64,000 nt of DNA from Corynebacterium provencense (lineage in GTDB: Bacteria; Actinomycetota; Actinomycetes; Mycobacteriales; Mycobacteriaceae), in NCBI GenBank assembly GCA_900049755.1, contig LT160593.1:713062-777061 (forward strand), read 5' to 3'. The notes below the pieces were generated by a model. It was not told where the DNA came from. It ran no database searches and saw only the letters and a program-made list of their open reading frames with translations. Numbering within the stretch: position 1 is the first letter of the stretch; each line of letters begins with the position of its first letter. Positions 11,043 to 22,790 of the stretch are shown here, piece by piece. The translations under genes and the position numbers were made by a program.

Positions 11043-12425
11043 ATGTCAGCGACATCACCGTCATTCCTCCCGTCCTCCTCGGTACTCGAGACCATCGAGA
11101 TGATCCAGCGGTACCGCCTGGACATCCGTACCGTGACCATGGGTGTCAACCTCCTGCCCTGTGTCCGCGCGACCTCGGAGGCCACCTGCCGCGCCGTCTA
11201 CGACACTGTGACCGAACGAGCCCGTGACCTCGTCCCCGTCGCCCGCGGAATCGAACGTGAACTGGGTATACCGATCGCCAACAAGAGGGTTTCCGTGACT
11301 CCGGTCTCACTCGTGGCGTCCGCCGTCCCGGGATGTGACCCGGTGGACATCGCCCGGGCCCTGGACCGGGCGGCCGCGGAGATCGGTGTCGACTTCATCG
11401 GCGGCTACTCCGCGCTCGTCGACAAGGGGGGGACCGACAGTGACCGCCGGCTGATCCGGTCCATTCCCGAAGCACTGAGCGAGACCTCCGTCGTCTGTTC
11501 CTCGGTCAACATCGGATCGTCCCGGGCAGGCATCAACATGAACGCGGTCCGGGAGATGGGCAGGATCGTCCGCGGCTGCGCCGAAGCCACCGCCGACCGC
11601 GGTTCCATTGCCGCAGCCAAGCTGGTCGTCTTCTGCAACGCGGTCGGCGACAACCCGTTCATGGCCGGTGCATTCCACGGTGTCGAGGAACCCGACTGCG
11701 TCATCAACGTGGGCGTGTCAGGTCCGGGAGTCGTCGACCGGGCGGTGGCAGCCATGGGCGGGGACGCCACCCTCAACGAGATCGCCGAGGAGATCAAGAA
11801 GGCGGCCTTCAAGATCACCCGCACCGGCCAACTGGTCGGGACGATGGCCGCCGAACGCCTCGGTATTCCGTTCGGGATAGTGGACCTGTCACTGGCGCCC
11901 ACCGCCGAGATGGGGGATTCCGTAGCGCACATCCTCGAGCACATGGGCCTGGAACAGGTCGGAACCCACGGAACCACCGCGGCCCTGGCACTGCTCAACG
12001 ACGCGGTGAAGAAAGGCGGGATGATGGCCTGCTCCCGTGTCGGAGGGCTTTCCGGTTCCTTCATCCCCGTCAGCGAGGACGCCGGGATGATCGACGCGGT
12101 CCGTGCCGGCAACCTCACCGTGGACAAACTCGAGGCGATGACCGCGATCTGTTCGGTGGGCCTCGACATGATCGCCGTTCCCGGTGACACCCCGGCGTCC
12201 GTGATCTCCGGGATGATCGCCGACGAGGCGGCCATCGGCATGATGAACCACAAGACCACGGCAGTGAGGGTGATCCCGGCGATCGGCTGCTCCGTCGGAG
12301 ACGACGTGGACTTCGGCGGACTGCTCGGTCACGCACCGGTCATGCCGGTGCATACCGTGGACAACTCGGGATTCATCGGCCGGGGCGGATTCATCCCCGC
12401 CCCCGTCCACGGTTTCCGGAACTGA
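11043..12425 (+). CDS. PFL-like family protein (UPF0210/DUF711)
   Basis: A 460-residue member of the DUF711/UPF0210 family, structurally related to glycyl-radical pyruvate formate-lyase folds but lacking a glycyl-radical motif. Conserved blocks visible are [54 protein letters not shown] and the C-terminal GGRGGF-like end [17 protein letters not shown]. The reaction is not established. It follows the ACT-domain gene closely, so the two form an operon. Length and the conserved ends show that it is intact. Confidence 0.88.
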   Translation: MSATSPSFLPSSSVLETIEMIQRYRLDIRTVTMGVNLLPCVRATSEATCRAVYDTVTERARDLVPVARGIERELGIPIANKRVSVTPVSLVASAVPGCDPVDIARALDRAAAEIGVDFIGGYSALVDKGGTDSDRRLIRSIPEALSETSVVCSSVNIGSSRAGINMNAVREMGRIVRGCAEATADRGSIAAAKLVVFCNAVGDNPFMAGAFHGVEEPDCVINVGVSGPGVVDRAVAAMGGDATLNEIAEEIKKAAFKITRTGQLVGTMAAERLGIPFGIVDLSLAPTAEMGDSVAHILEHMGLEQVGTHGTTAALALLNDAVKKGGMMACSRVGGLSGSFIPVSEDAGMIDAVRAGNLTVDKLEAMTAICSVGLDMIAVPGDTPASVISGMIADEAAIGMMNHKTTAVRVIPAIGCSVGDDVDFGGLLGHAPVMPVHTVDNSGFIGRGGFIPAPVHGFRN

Positions 12426-12529
12426 TCCTGCGGGCGTCGGAAAGTCATACCCGGGGCTGACGACCCTGCCGCCCGACAGTTGGACAATGGTCGCCGGAAG
12501 AAACACCCCTCCGACGAAAGAAGTGGTAC

Positions 12530-12792
12530 ATGGTCACCGTTGTTGCGGCAGTCACCGATGCGGACGGCGCGCTCACCCCGGGTTGGGGCACGGCACTCGC
12601 CGTGCTCCTCGGCGTCCTGGCACTTGCTCTCCTTGTCCTGGTCATCTCAGCGCTCGTGAGCATTGTCAGGGCTGACGCCCTGACCACCGGGGGGAAAGTC
12701 CTGTGGGCGGTGGTGGTCTTCGCGTTCCCCTTCATAGGGTCACTCGCCTGGTTGATCTGGGGCCGTGGTGCGGTGCTCCAGAGGCCGGCGGG

Positions 12793-12820
<28 letters not shown>
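12530..12820 (+). CDS. Small membrane protein with PLDc_N (PLDNc) domain
   Basis: A 96-residue protein with two membrane segments. The first is at about residues 18-45 (ALAVLLGVLALALLVLVISALVSI is its core region) and the second is in the segment GKVLWAVVVFAFPFIGSLAWL. The second is the PLDc_N signature (W-x3-I/V-x3-P-x-x-G-x3-W/Y-x3-G-R), normally found as the membrane anchor of cardiolipin synthases and as free-standing small proteins in actinobacteria. It overlaps the end of the convergent ABC-F gene by 28 bases. Role unknown. Confidence 0.75.
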
Positions 12821-14421
<1,601 letters not shown>

Positions 14422-14842
14422 AACGGTCCAGCCTATCATGCCACTGCTGTCAGACCGGTATGCGGCATCTGTCGGTCGTGGGGGCGGGCGCCGCGCTCTC
14501 TACCTCCCCCCGAGGAGAGAGAGACTGCAACGGAGTAGTCCCGCGGGCGACCCGCCCCGCACTTCCGGTCGCTCCGGAGTATCTGTGTTTCCGACCCCCT
14601 CCGGAGCAGTCCTGCCGGATCACCCGTGAGGGGAGTCCATGTGGACAGTCAAGAATATATATCGTATATCAGTTTCTGGCTACAGTCTGTGATATTCCTG
14701 TCAGCTCAGACACAGTGGGTGGGGGTGGGTAAGACCGCCGTTTGTAGGGTCTGTTGTCCACTGAGGCAAAATGTTTAGGCTGTTCATACGATAGCGTGTG
14801 ATTTTTGTATTCTGCCACCTACATCATGCTTTCGGGGGTAGA
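14422..14842. other. Intergenic region with AT-rich core
   Basis: About 420 bases between the divergent ABC-F and lycopene-cyclase-like genes. Bases 14640-14840 are clearly less GC-rich than the surroundings, with near-palindromic ATATATCGTATAT at about 14656-14668 and a run CATACGATAGCG...TTTTTGTATTCT before the next start. I see no gene; it probably holds promoters for both neighbours. Confidence 0.45.
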
Positions 14843-16075
14843 ATGACATCCGTGCATGTCGCAGTCGTGGGCCTGGGGCCCGCCGGAGCCCTCGTCGCCC
14901 ACCGTGCGGTCGCCCGGGGATGGACCGTCGACGGTTACGACCCCGCGTGCGTGATCGACGACGGTACCGTCGCACTACCCGGGTGGCGTCACACTTACGG
15001 CTTCCCGGTGAGGGCACTTCCCGCGGCCCTGCGGGAAAGTGTCCCCTTCTCGACCGTCACTGAACAGGTGACCGCGCACACTCCGCATCTGCACCGGCTG
15101 CACCACGGTCCCTACGGCATTGTCGATGTCGCGGCTGCGAGGGACCGGCTCTCCCCCGGTGTGCGCCTGCACCGGACCAGGGTCACTGACATGTCTGCGG
15201 CGGCACTGGGAGTCGACGCCGTCATCGACTGCCGGGGTGTGGTCGACAGGCCCGGAGCGGTCCGGCAGGTGGCCTACGGCCTTTTCCTTCCGGAGGACGC
15301 CGCGGCCCGTGCAGGCCTGACTGTCGGCGAGTTCATGGACTGGCGGCCTTCCCCGGCAGCATGTTCCGGTACGTCCGGGACAGCGGCATCGGGTCCGGCA
15401 GACCAGGCAGGTCAACCGGAGACACGACCGGGGAAGCAGGGCACAGGGAATTCTTCCCCTCACACGGGCACGGACCCCAGTTTCCTCTACGTCCAGGACA
15501 CCGGAACGTCGGTGCTGGCGCAGGAGACCGTCCTGGCCACCCGGACGCCCTCACGGACCCTGCTGCCGGAGCTGCGGGTGCGTCTCCTGTCACGCCTCGG
15601 AGACGCCGCGGCACAGGCCACCGGCACAGAGACCGTGCACTTTCCGACCGACCGCCGCAGGCGCCCGTGGTACCTGGGGCCGGATGACAGGGGCACGGTC
15701 ACCTTCGGCGCGGCGGGCGGTCTCACCCACCCTGCAACCGGCTACTCCGTGGCGGCGTCGGCCGCCGCCGCCGACCTGGTCCTCGACAGTATCGTCGAGG
15801 GTGCACCTGTGGGCAGGATGCTCTCGGCGTCCCTCGCACACCGGCTACGGCTGCTCGGAGCGGAACTCATCGTCCGGGCGGACGGGCCGACGCTGCGCAG
15901 GTTCTTCGACGCCTTCTTCAGTCTTCCGCCGTCGCTGCAGCGGGGGTACCTCACCGGCCAGGGTGCGGGCGCGGTCGCCGCCGCCATGGTGGCCCTGGGT
16001 TGCCGACCGCGGGACTGCCTGCCTTTCCTCCGCCCCCTGCCGCAGGCTCTGCGCTACACGCTGAAACCCAGGTAG
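14843..16075 (+). CDS. FAD-dependent lycopene cyclase family protein
   Basis: The 410-residue protein opens with a dinucleotide-binding fold HVAVVGLGPAGALVAHRA and then DGYDP, the pattern of the CrtY/CrtL lycopene-cyclase and related flavoprotein family. Further landmarks are AVIDCRGV, the region VTFGAAGGLTHPATGYSVA (typical for cyclases, where GxxxxHPxTGYS lies near the flavin) and SLPPSLQRGYL near the C-terminus. Residues 190-220 are a low-complexity insertion. Most corynebacteria cyclise lycopene with the unrelated heterodimeric membrane CrtYe/CrtYf type, so a CrtL-type enzyme away from any carotenoid cluster is unusual; the true substrate may differ. It converges on sufT with a 22-base overlap. 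Confidence 0.75.
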   Translation: MTSVHVAVVGLGPAGALVAHRAVARGWTVDGYDPACVIDDGTVALPGWRHTYGFPVRALPAALRESVPFSTVTEQVTAHTPHLHRLHHGPYGIVDVAAARDRLSPGVRLHRTRVTDMSAAALGVDAVIDCRGVVDRPGAVRQVAYGLFLPEDAAARAGLTVGEFMDWRPSPAACSGTSGTAASGPADQAGQPETRPGKQGTGNSSPHTGTDPSFLYVQDTGTSVLAQETVLATRTPSRTLLPELRVRLLSRLGDAAAQATGTETVHFPTDRRRRPWYLGPDDRGTVTFGAAGGLTHPATGYSVAASAAAADLVLDSIVEGAPVGRMLSASLAHRLRLLGAELIVRADGPTLRRFFDAFFSLPPSLQRGYLTGQGAGAVAAAMVALGCRPRDCLPFLRPLPQALRYTLKPR

Positions 16076-16500
16076 CGCAGCTGTTCGCGGCCTTCCTCAT
16101 TGATCATGTGCGGCCCCCACGCCGGTGACCATACCCAGTTGATGCGCAGCTCGGCGATCCGGTCGAGGGTTCCCACGACCGCAGACTGGGACTGGTCCTC
16201 CAGCATGTCGGTCAGGGGGCACGCCGGGGAGGTGAGCGTCATGTTCACCACAGCCACGTTGCCGTCTTCGATCCAGATGTCGTAGACCAGTCCGAGGTCG
16301 ACGACGTTGATGCCGAGCTCCGGGTCGATGACGTCGAGGAGACACTCCTCGACCTGCCCGGCCAGCTCCACCTCCTCCGGAGTCGGTTCGGCGGGGGGCC
16401 GGGGGACGTCGTTGAGCGGGTTCGGGTCCATCTGAGGTGCGGAGGGCTCGCCGGCGCCTGTCTGGGCGGTCGTGCCGGTGGTGTTGGCGTCCTCGTTCAC
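16054..16500 (-). CDS. sufT: Fe-S assembly protein SufT (MIP18/DUF59 family)
   Basis: A 148-residue protein. The first 45 residues are a Pro/Thr-rich tail; the DUF59 domain follows with the diagnostic VIDPELGINVVDLGLVYD and the cysteine-containing SPACPLTDMLEDQ. In actinobacteria it is the last gene of the suf operon and helps mature Fe-S proteins. Its start overlaps the sufU stop by four bases, indicating translational coupling, and its 3' end overlaps the convergent cyclase gene. Confidence 0.92.
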   Translation of the reverse strand: MNEDANTTGTTAQTGAGEPSAPQMDPNPLNDVPRPPAEPTPEEVELAGQVEECLLDVIDPELGINVVDLGLVYDIWIEDGNVAVVNMTLTSPACPLTDMLEDQSQSAVVGTLDRIAELRINWVWSPAWGPHMINEEGREQLRYLGFSV

Positions 16501-17054
16501 TGTGCGGTCCTTTCAGTGGGGCGGGCATTGTCCGGGAGCGGGTCTTCCCGGTGTGCGACGTCAGGGGCCGGACTGTCAGCGGGGCGGTCGTCCGGCCGGT
16601 CGTGGGAAGACTGGGACACTCCGGCATCCAGGACCGCGGCCTCGAAGGCCTTCCATCCGAGGAGTGCACACTTCACCCGGGCCGGATAGCGGGACACCCC
16701 GGCGAAGGCTATGCCGTCACCGATGAGGTCCTCATCCCCCTCGAGCTCTCCCCTGCTGGTCACCATCTTCTCGAACTCGCCGAGCTTGGCGAAGGCCGAC
16801 TCGACCGGCTGGCCGATAAGCTCCTCCGCCATGACCGAGGTGGAGGCCTGGCTGATCGAGCAGCCCTGGGCGTCGTAGGAGATGTCCTCCACCGTCGACC
16901 GGTCCCCGCTCAGACGCACCCGGAGGGTGACCTCGTCACCGCAGGAGGTGTTGATGTGGTGGACCTCGGCGTCAAAGGGGGTGCGCAGGCCCGCATGCTG
17001 CGGGTTCTTGTAGTGGTCCAGGATGACCTCCTGGTACATCTGCTCGAGTTTCAC
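16497..17054 (-). CDS. sufU: Fe-S cluster assembly sulfur-transfer protein SufU
   Basis: The 185-residue protein accepts sulfur from SufS for cluster assembly on SufBCD. The three cysteines that bind zinc and carry the persulfide are present: Cys38 in TSCGDE, Cys65 in AQGCSISQAS and Cys129 in VKCALLGW, with Asp40 as the fourth zinc ligand. The C-terminal 45 residues (from about 140) are a disordered, acidic and proline-rich tail that is longer than in Bacillus SufU. It sits 27 bases downstream of sufS. Confidence 0.95.
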   Translation of the reverse strand: MKLEQMYQEVILDHYKNPQHAGLRTPFDAEVHHINTSCGDEVTLRVRLSGDRSTVEDISYDAQGCSISQASTSVMAEELIGQPVESAFAKLGEFEKMVTSRGELEGDEDLIGDGIAFAGVSRYPARVKCALLGWKAFEAAVLDAGVSQSSHDRPDDRPADSPAPDVAHREDPLPDNARPTERTAQ

Positions 17055-17081
17055 GGGCGGACCTCACTTTCTGTACTGGTG

Positions 17082-18341
<1,260 letters not shown>

Positions 18342-18389
18342 TTACGCGTTCTACTTGTGCCGTACCGGTGGCTTTACCTGTGCCGGCAC

Positions 18390-19154
18390 CTATGCCTTGG
18401 CCGTGTACTTCTCGTACCCGTGCGCCTCGAGCTCCTTCGCGAGGTCGGCACCACCGGACTCGACGATCCGGCCGCGGGCGAAGACGTGCACGAAGTCCGG
18501 GTGGACGTAGTTGAGGATCCGCTGGTAGTGGGTGATGAGCAGCAGTCCGCCGTTCTCGCGCTCCTTGTACCGGTTGATGCCCTCGGAGACGATCCTCAGG
18601 GCGTCGACGTCCAGACCGGAGTCCGTCTCGTCGAGGATGGCGAACTTCGGCTTGAGCAGACCGAGCTGCAGGATCTCGTGACGCTTCTTCTCACCTCCCG
18701 AGAACCCCTCGTTGACGGAACGCTCGGAGAAGCTCGGGTCGATGTCCAGCTCCTCCATCGCAGTCCTGGCCTCCTTGACCCACGAGCGCAGCTTCGGCGC
18801 CTCACCACGCACCGCGGTCGCGGCCGACCGCAGGAAGTTGGCCATGGACACCCCCGGCACCTCCACCGGGTACTGCATGGCGAGAAACAGCCCGGCGCGG
18901 GCACGCTCGGACACGTCCATGTTCACGAGGTTCTCCCCGTCGAGGAGCACCTCACCCTCGGTGATCTCGTAGCGGGGGTGTCCGGCGATGGCGTAGGACA
19001 GGGTCGACTTGCCTGAGCCGTTCGGACCCATGATGGCGTGGGTTTCGCCGGAGTTGATGGTCAGGTTGACGCCGTGGAGGATCGGCTTGGGCTCCTCGCC
19101 CTCCTCCTGGGGGACGACCTGGGCGTGGAGGTTCTTGATCTCAAGGGTGCTCAT
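18390..19154 (-). CDS. sufC: Fe-S assembly ATPase SufC
   Basis: A 254-residue ABC-type ATPase of the SufBC2D scaffold. Walker A is GPNGSGKST at residues 43-51, the signature is FSGGEKKRHEILQL, and Walker B is FAILDETDSGLD, with the SufC-specific Glu-Thr-Asp. The ATG at 19154 was chosen because it gives the family start MSTLEIKNLHA; no strong ribosome site precedes it, so translation may depend on the upstream sufD, which ends 79 bases earlier. It is homologous to ABC importers' ATPases, but the scaffold genes on both sides leave no doubt. Confidence 0.96.
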   Translation of the reverse strand: MSTLEIKNLHAQVVPQEEGEEPKPILHGVNLTINSGETHAIMGPNGSGKSTLSYAIAGHPRYEITEGEVLLDGENLVNMDVSERARAGLFLAMQYPVEVPGVSMANFLRSAATAVRGEAPKLRSWVKEARTAMEELDIDPSFSERSVNEGFSGGEKKRHEILQLGLLKPKFAILDETDSGLDVDALRIVSEGINRYKERENGGLLLITHYQRILNYVHPDFVHVFARGRIVESGGADLAKELEAHGYEKYTAKA

Positions 19155-19233
19155 CGCAAGTGTGCTGCTTTCTTCTGCTGTTGTGGTGCTCTTCGGGGCG
19201 GAGAGGTCGGGTGCGTCCGGTGGGACGCGGTGG

Positions 19234-20430
19234 TCACAGGACGGTGTCGGCGAGTTCGCGCTCGACGACATCCTCGAGGTTGTCGCGGACCTGCTCGACC
19301 GGGACACGCCGGATGACGTCGGAGAAGAATCCGCGGATGATGAGACGGCGGGCCACCTCGTCGGGGATGCCCCGGGACATCAGGTAGAACATGTGCTCGT
19401 TGTCGAAGCGTCCGACCGTTGCGGCGTGGCCGGCACCGACGATCTCGCCGGTCTGGATCTCCAGGTTGGGGATCGCGTCGGCGCGGGCGCCTCCGGTGAG
19501 AACCAGGTTCTTGTTCGTCTCGTAGGTGTCTGTGCCTGTGGCTTCGGGACGGATGAGGCAGTCACCGATCCACACGGTCCGTGCCTCGGTGCCGTGGCGG
19601 CCTTCCTCACCCTGGAGTGCCCCCTTGTAGAGCACGTTGGAGCGGCAGTTCGGCTGACTGTGGTCGACGAGGAGGCGCTGCTCGAAGTACTGGCCGGCGT
19701 CGGCGAAGTAGACACCGAGCATCTCGGCGTCCCCGCCGGGACCTTCGTAACGGACGTGGGGCAGAGAGCGGACGACGTCGCCCCCGAACACTGCGCTGGT
19801 GTGGCGGATGGTGGCGTCGCGTCCGATGAGGATGTGGGAATTCGACAGGTGCACGGCGCTGCGGTCCCAGTCCTCCCACACGACCACGGTCAGGCGGGCG
19901 CCGTCGCCGAGGACGAACTCGAGGTTGTCGGAGTGGACGCCGGCACCGTCGTAACGGATGACAACGACAGCCTCCGCGAAGTTGCCGAGGTCGACCACGG
20001 TGGTGCCGTACGAGGTGACCTCGTCACCCGAGCCGGTGACCGTGACCGTCACCGGCTCGGTGAGGACGGTCTCCGGATCGACCCGGATGTAGTCGGCGAC
20101 GGTGCAGTGGGACCAGGCTTCGGCTGCGGGCCGGTCGACAGGCAGGCCCGCCCGTCCCACCCGTTCATCGTCCATGGGCAGTTCTGTGGCGGTGACGCCG
20201 GACTGTCCTGCGGTGTCGACCGTCACTCTGGCGCGGACGGCGGGGGCGGCGGTGTCGTTCTGCAGCCCGCGGAGGCGCCGCAGCGGTGTGAAACGCCAGT
20301 CCTCGTCCCTGCCGTAGGGGACCGGGAAGTCCTCGGGGTCCGTTGACTGGAACCGGTCGCCCTTGGTGGGTGTCCGGTTGGCGGGGGTGAGTGAAGCCGG
20401 GGTGGTCGTCTTGGTCGTCAATGTCGTCAT
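19234..20430 (-). CDS. sufD: Fe-S assembly scaffold protein SufD
   Basis: The 398-residue protein is the SufB paralogue of the SufBC2D scaffold. It has the right-handed beta-helix core with blocks such as YGTTVVDLGNFAEAVVVIRY, GRDATIRHTSAVFGGD and the C-terminal EHMFYLMSRGIPDEVARRLIIRGFF shared with SufB. The N-terminal 90 residues carry the helical domain and a Trp/Phe motif EDWRFTPLRRL typical of SufD. It starts four bases after sufB stops, indicating coupling. Confidence 0.96.
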   Translation of the reverse strand: MTTLTTKTTTPASLTPANRTPTKGDRFQSTDPEDFPVPYGRDEDWRFTPLRRLRGLQNDTAAPAVRARVTVDTAGQSGVTATELPMDDERVGRAGLPVDRPAAEAWSHCTVADYIRVDPETVLTEPVTVTVTGSGDEVTSYGTTVVDLGNFAEAVVVIRYDGAGVHSDNLEFVLGDGARLTVVVWEDWDRSAVHLSNSHILIGRDATIRHTSAVFGGDVVRSLPHVRYEGPGGDAEMLGVYFADAGQYFEQRLLVDHSQPNCRSNVLYKGALQGEEGRHGTEARTVWIGDCLIRPEATGTDTYETNKNLVLTGGARADAIPNLEIQTGEIVGAGHAATVGRFDNEHMFYLMSRGIPDEVARRLIIRGFFSDVIRRVPVEQVRDNLEDVVERELADTVL

Positions 20431-20434
20431 TGTC

Positions 20435-21913
20435 CTAGCCCACCGATCCTTCCATCTGCAGTTCGATCAGGCGGTTGAGTTCGAGTGCGTACTCCATCGG
20501 CAGCTCCTTGGCCACCGGCTCGACGAAGCCGCGGACGATCATCGCCATGGCCTCGTCCTGCTCCAGTCCCCTGCTCATCAGGTAGAACAGCTGGTCCTCG
20601 GAGACCTGCGACACCGTCGCCTCGTGCCCCAGGGTGACGTGATCGTTACGGATGTCGTTGTAGGGGTAGGTGTCGGACCGGGAGATCGAGTCGACCAGGA
20701 GGGCGTCACACTCCACGTTCGCGGTGGAGTGGTGGGCGTCCTTGTTGATCTGGATCAGGCCACGGTAGGCGGCACGACCACCGTTGCGCGCCACCGACTT
20801 CGAGACGATGTTGCTCGAGGTGTACGGGGCCATGTGCACCATCTTCCCGCCGGTGTCCTGGGTCTGTCCCTCACCGGCGAAGCCGATGGAGAGCACCTGG
20901 CCCTTGGCGTGCGGCCCTGTCATCCACACCGCCGGGTACTTCATGGTGATCTTGGAGCCGATGTTGCCGTCGACCCATTCCATCGTCGCGCCCTCTTCGG
21001 CACGGCAACGCTGGGTGACGAGGTTGTAGACGTTGGTCGACCAGTTCTGGATGGTGGTGTACCGGCACCGGCCGCCCTTCTTCACGATGATCTCGACGAT
21101 CGCGGAGTGGAGCGAGTCCGACTGGTAGATCGGTGCGGTGCACCCTTCCACGTAGTGGACGAAGGCACCCTCGTCGACGATGATCAGGGTGCGCTCGAAC
21201 TGACCCATGTTCTCGGTGTTGATCCGGAAGTAGGCCTGCAGCGGGATCTCCACGTGGACGCCCTTGGGGACGTAGACGAAGGATCCGCCCGACCACACTG
21301 CCGTGTTGAGTGCCGCGAACTTGTTGTCGCCGGCCGGGACGACGGTACCGAAGTACTCCCTGAACAGGTCGGGATGCTCACGCAGTGCCGTGTCCGTGTC
21401 GAGGAAGATCACACCCTGCTTCTCCAGGTCCTCGCGGATCTGGTGGTAGACGACCTCGGACTCGTACTGGGCGGCGACACCGGCGACGAGACGCTGCTTC
21501 TCCGCCTCCGGGATTCCGAGCTTGTCGTAGGTGTTGCGGATGTCCTCGGGCAGTTCCTCCCAGGACGTGGCCTGCTTCTCCGTCGACCGGACGAAGTACT
21601 TGAACTCGTCGAAGTCGATGTCGCTGAGGTCGGCGCCCCAGGTGGGCATGGGCTTGCGGCCGAAGGTGTCGAGTGCCTTGAGGCGACGCTCGAGCATCCA
21701 CTCGGGTTCGTTCTTCTTCGCGGAGATCATCCGGACGACGTCCTCGGACAGGCCGCGTCGGGCGGACTCGCCCGCGGCGTCCGAGTCATGCCATCCGTAC
21801 TCGTAGGCTCCGATGGAGTCGATGATTGCGTCGTCCTGACGCAGTTTCTCCTGGTCCTTGGCCAGCCGCGCCTCTTCGACGGCGTCCGGTGGGGTGGATG
21901 CTGCTTGGGTCAT
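20435..21913 (-). CDS. sufB: Fe-S assembly scaffold protein SufB
   Basis: The 492-residue core scaffold protein on which [Fe-S] clusters are built. Recognised blocks include [55 protein letters not shown] and [22 protein letters not shown], with conserved cysteines in the beta-helix, and the C-terminal [22 protein letters not shown]. No intein is present, unlike SufB of several mycobacteria. The start is one base past the sufR stop region, so sufR and sufB are closely coupled. Confidence 0.97.
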   Translation of the reverse strand: MTQAASTPPDAVEEARLAKDQEKLRQDDAIIDSIGAYEYGWHDSDAAGESARRGLSEDVVRMISAKKNEPEWMLERRLKALDTFGRKPMPTWGADLSDIDFDEFKYFVRSTEKQATSWEELPEDIRNTYDKLGIPEAEKQRLVAGVAAQYESEVVYHQIREDLEKQGVIFLDTDTALREHPDLFREYFGTVVPAGDNKFAALNTAVWSGGSFVYVPKGVHVEIPLQAYFRINTENMGQFERTLIIVDEGAFVHYVEGCTAPIYQSDSLHSAIVEIIVKKGGRCRYTTIQNWSTNVYNLVTQRCRAEEGATMEWVDGNIGSKITMKYPAVWMTGPHAKGQVLSIGFAGEGQTQDTGGKMVHMAPYTSSNIVSKSVARNGGRAAYRGLIQINKDAHHSTANVECDALLVDSISRSDTYPYNDIRNDHVTLGHEATVSQVSEDQLFYLMSRGLEQDEAMAMIVRGFVEPVAKELPMEYALELNRLIELQMEGSVG

Positions 21914-21914
21914 G

Positions 21915-22580
21915 TCAGCTCTCCTTCGTGGGGGAAGGGTGAATGGTGGTCAGCGGAATGTGGGTGGTGCAGATGCCGTTGCCGTCGGCGATGGTCGCCA
22001 GCGGCTGGATGTGTCGGCCGAGCAGTTCCGCGACTACCCGGTGTTCCGCCGTGCAGAGTTCGGGGAACTCGTGCGCGACCTCCTGGACGGGACAGTGGTG
22101 GCGGCAGATCTGGACGCCGCCGCAGGCGTGGTCGACGGTCGCGGCGTACCCGCGGGAGGTCAGTGCCCCCGCGATCTGGCGGGCCTTTTCGTCGACAGAG
22201 CCGTCCCGGTCCGGACGGACCCCGCTGAACAGCTCCTCCATCCGCTGGTCGGCGAAACGTTCGACTGCGGCGTCCCCGCCCGTCTCCCGCAGCGCCCTGA
22301 GGGCCAGCAGTGCCAGACTGTCGTAATCATGTCCGAACTGGCCACGACCGGCGTCGGTGAGGCGGAACAGGCGTGCTGGCCTGCCCCGGCCTCTGGTGCC
22401 GGCGGCGGTGGCCCGGGGTGCCTCGACGGTTTCGGCTAGTCCCTCGGCGACGATGTTGTCGAGATGACGCCGTACCCCCGCGGCACTCAGGCCGAGTGCG
22501 TCGCTGATGTCCGTGGCACTGACCGGTCCGTTACGCAGGATCTGGGTGAGTACCGCCCTACGGGTGTCTCCCTCGCTCAT
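21915..22580 (-). CDS. sufR: Suf operon repressor SufR
   Basis: A 221-residue Fe-S-sensing regulator of the suf operon, of which it is the first gene. The N-terminal winged helix ([20 protein letters not shown], then [17 protein letters not shown]) binds DNA. The C-terminal part holds a cysteine cluster [16 protein letters not shown] followed by ELCTAEH, which in SufR proteins carries a labile cluster. The ATG at 22580 is preceded by AAGGAGG at ideal distance. A perfect 10-bp inverted repeat upstream is the likely operator, so autoregulation is expected. Confidence 0.95.
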   Translation of the reverse strand: MSEGDTRRAVLTQILRNGPVSATDISDALGLSAAGVRRHLDNIVAEGLAETVEAPRATAAGTRGRGRPARLFRLTDAGRGQFGHDYDSLALLALRALRETGGDAAVERFADQRMEELFSGVRPDRDGSVDEKARQIAGALTSRGYAATVDHACGGVQICRHHCPVQEVAHEFPELCTAEHRVVAELLGRHIQPLATIADGNGICTTHIPLTTIHPSPTKES

Positions 22581-22643
22581 CCTGCCCACCTCCTTGTGCT
22601 GTGCCTGGTTGCGCAGGCCCCGGCGTCCACCGGGGCCTCCATG

Positions 22644-22687
22644 ATTAGACAACACGAGTGTGGCGTAATTCCTTCCCGTTGTCTAAT
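22644..22687. promoter_or_regulatory. Candidate SufR operator: 10-bp inverted repeat
   Basis: ATTAGACAAC at 22644-22653 and GTTGTCTAAT at 22678-22687 are perfect inverted copies separated by 24 bases, placed 64 to 107 bases upstream of the sufR start. They are the only such pair in the divergent sufR-mptB region. SufR binding, possibly of two dimers or with looping across the suf promoter, is inferred. Confidence 0.65.
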
Positions 22688-22705
22688 AAGGGTAGGCTGA
22701 CCTGC
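22687..22705. promoter_or_regulatory. Candidate DtxR box upstream of suf
   Basis: TAAGGGTAGGCTGACCTGC matches 14 of 19 positions of the DtxR consensus TTAGGTTAGGCTAACCTAA, including the central TAGGCT. It abuts the distal arm of the SufR-type inverted repeat. DtxR is the iron-responsive regulator of corynebacteria, so iron and Fe-S status could be read at one promoter. Confidence 0.5.
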
Positions 22706-22790
22706 AATTTTCCAGGTGCTCCGCGGAGGTGAATTACGCAACGCGCCCGAGCGCGGCCGGGGCGTCCCACCCCCCGGCTAGAATGCCCGT

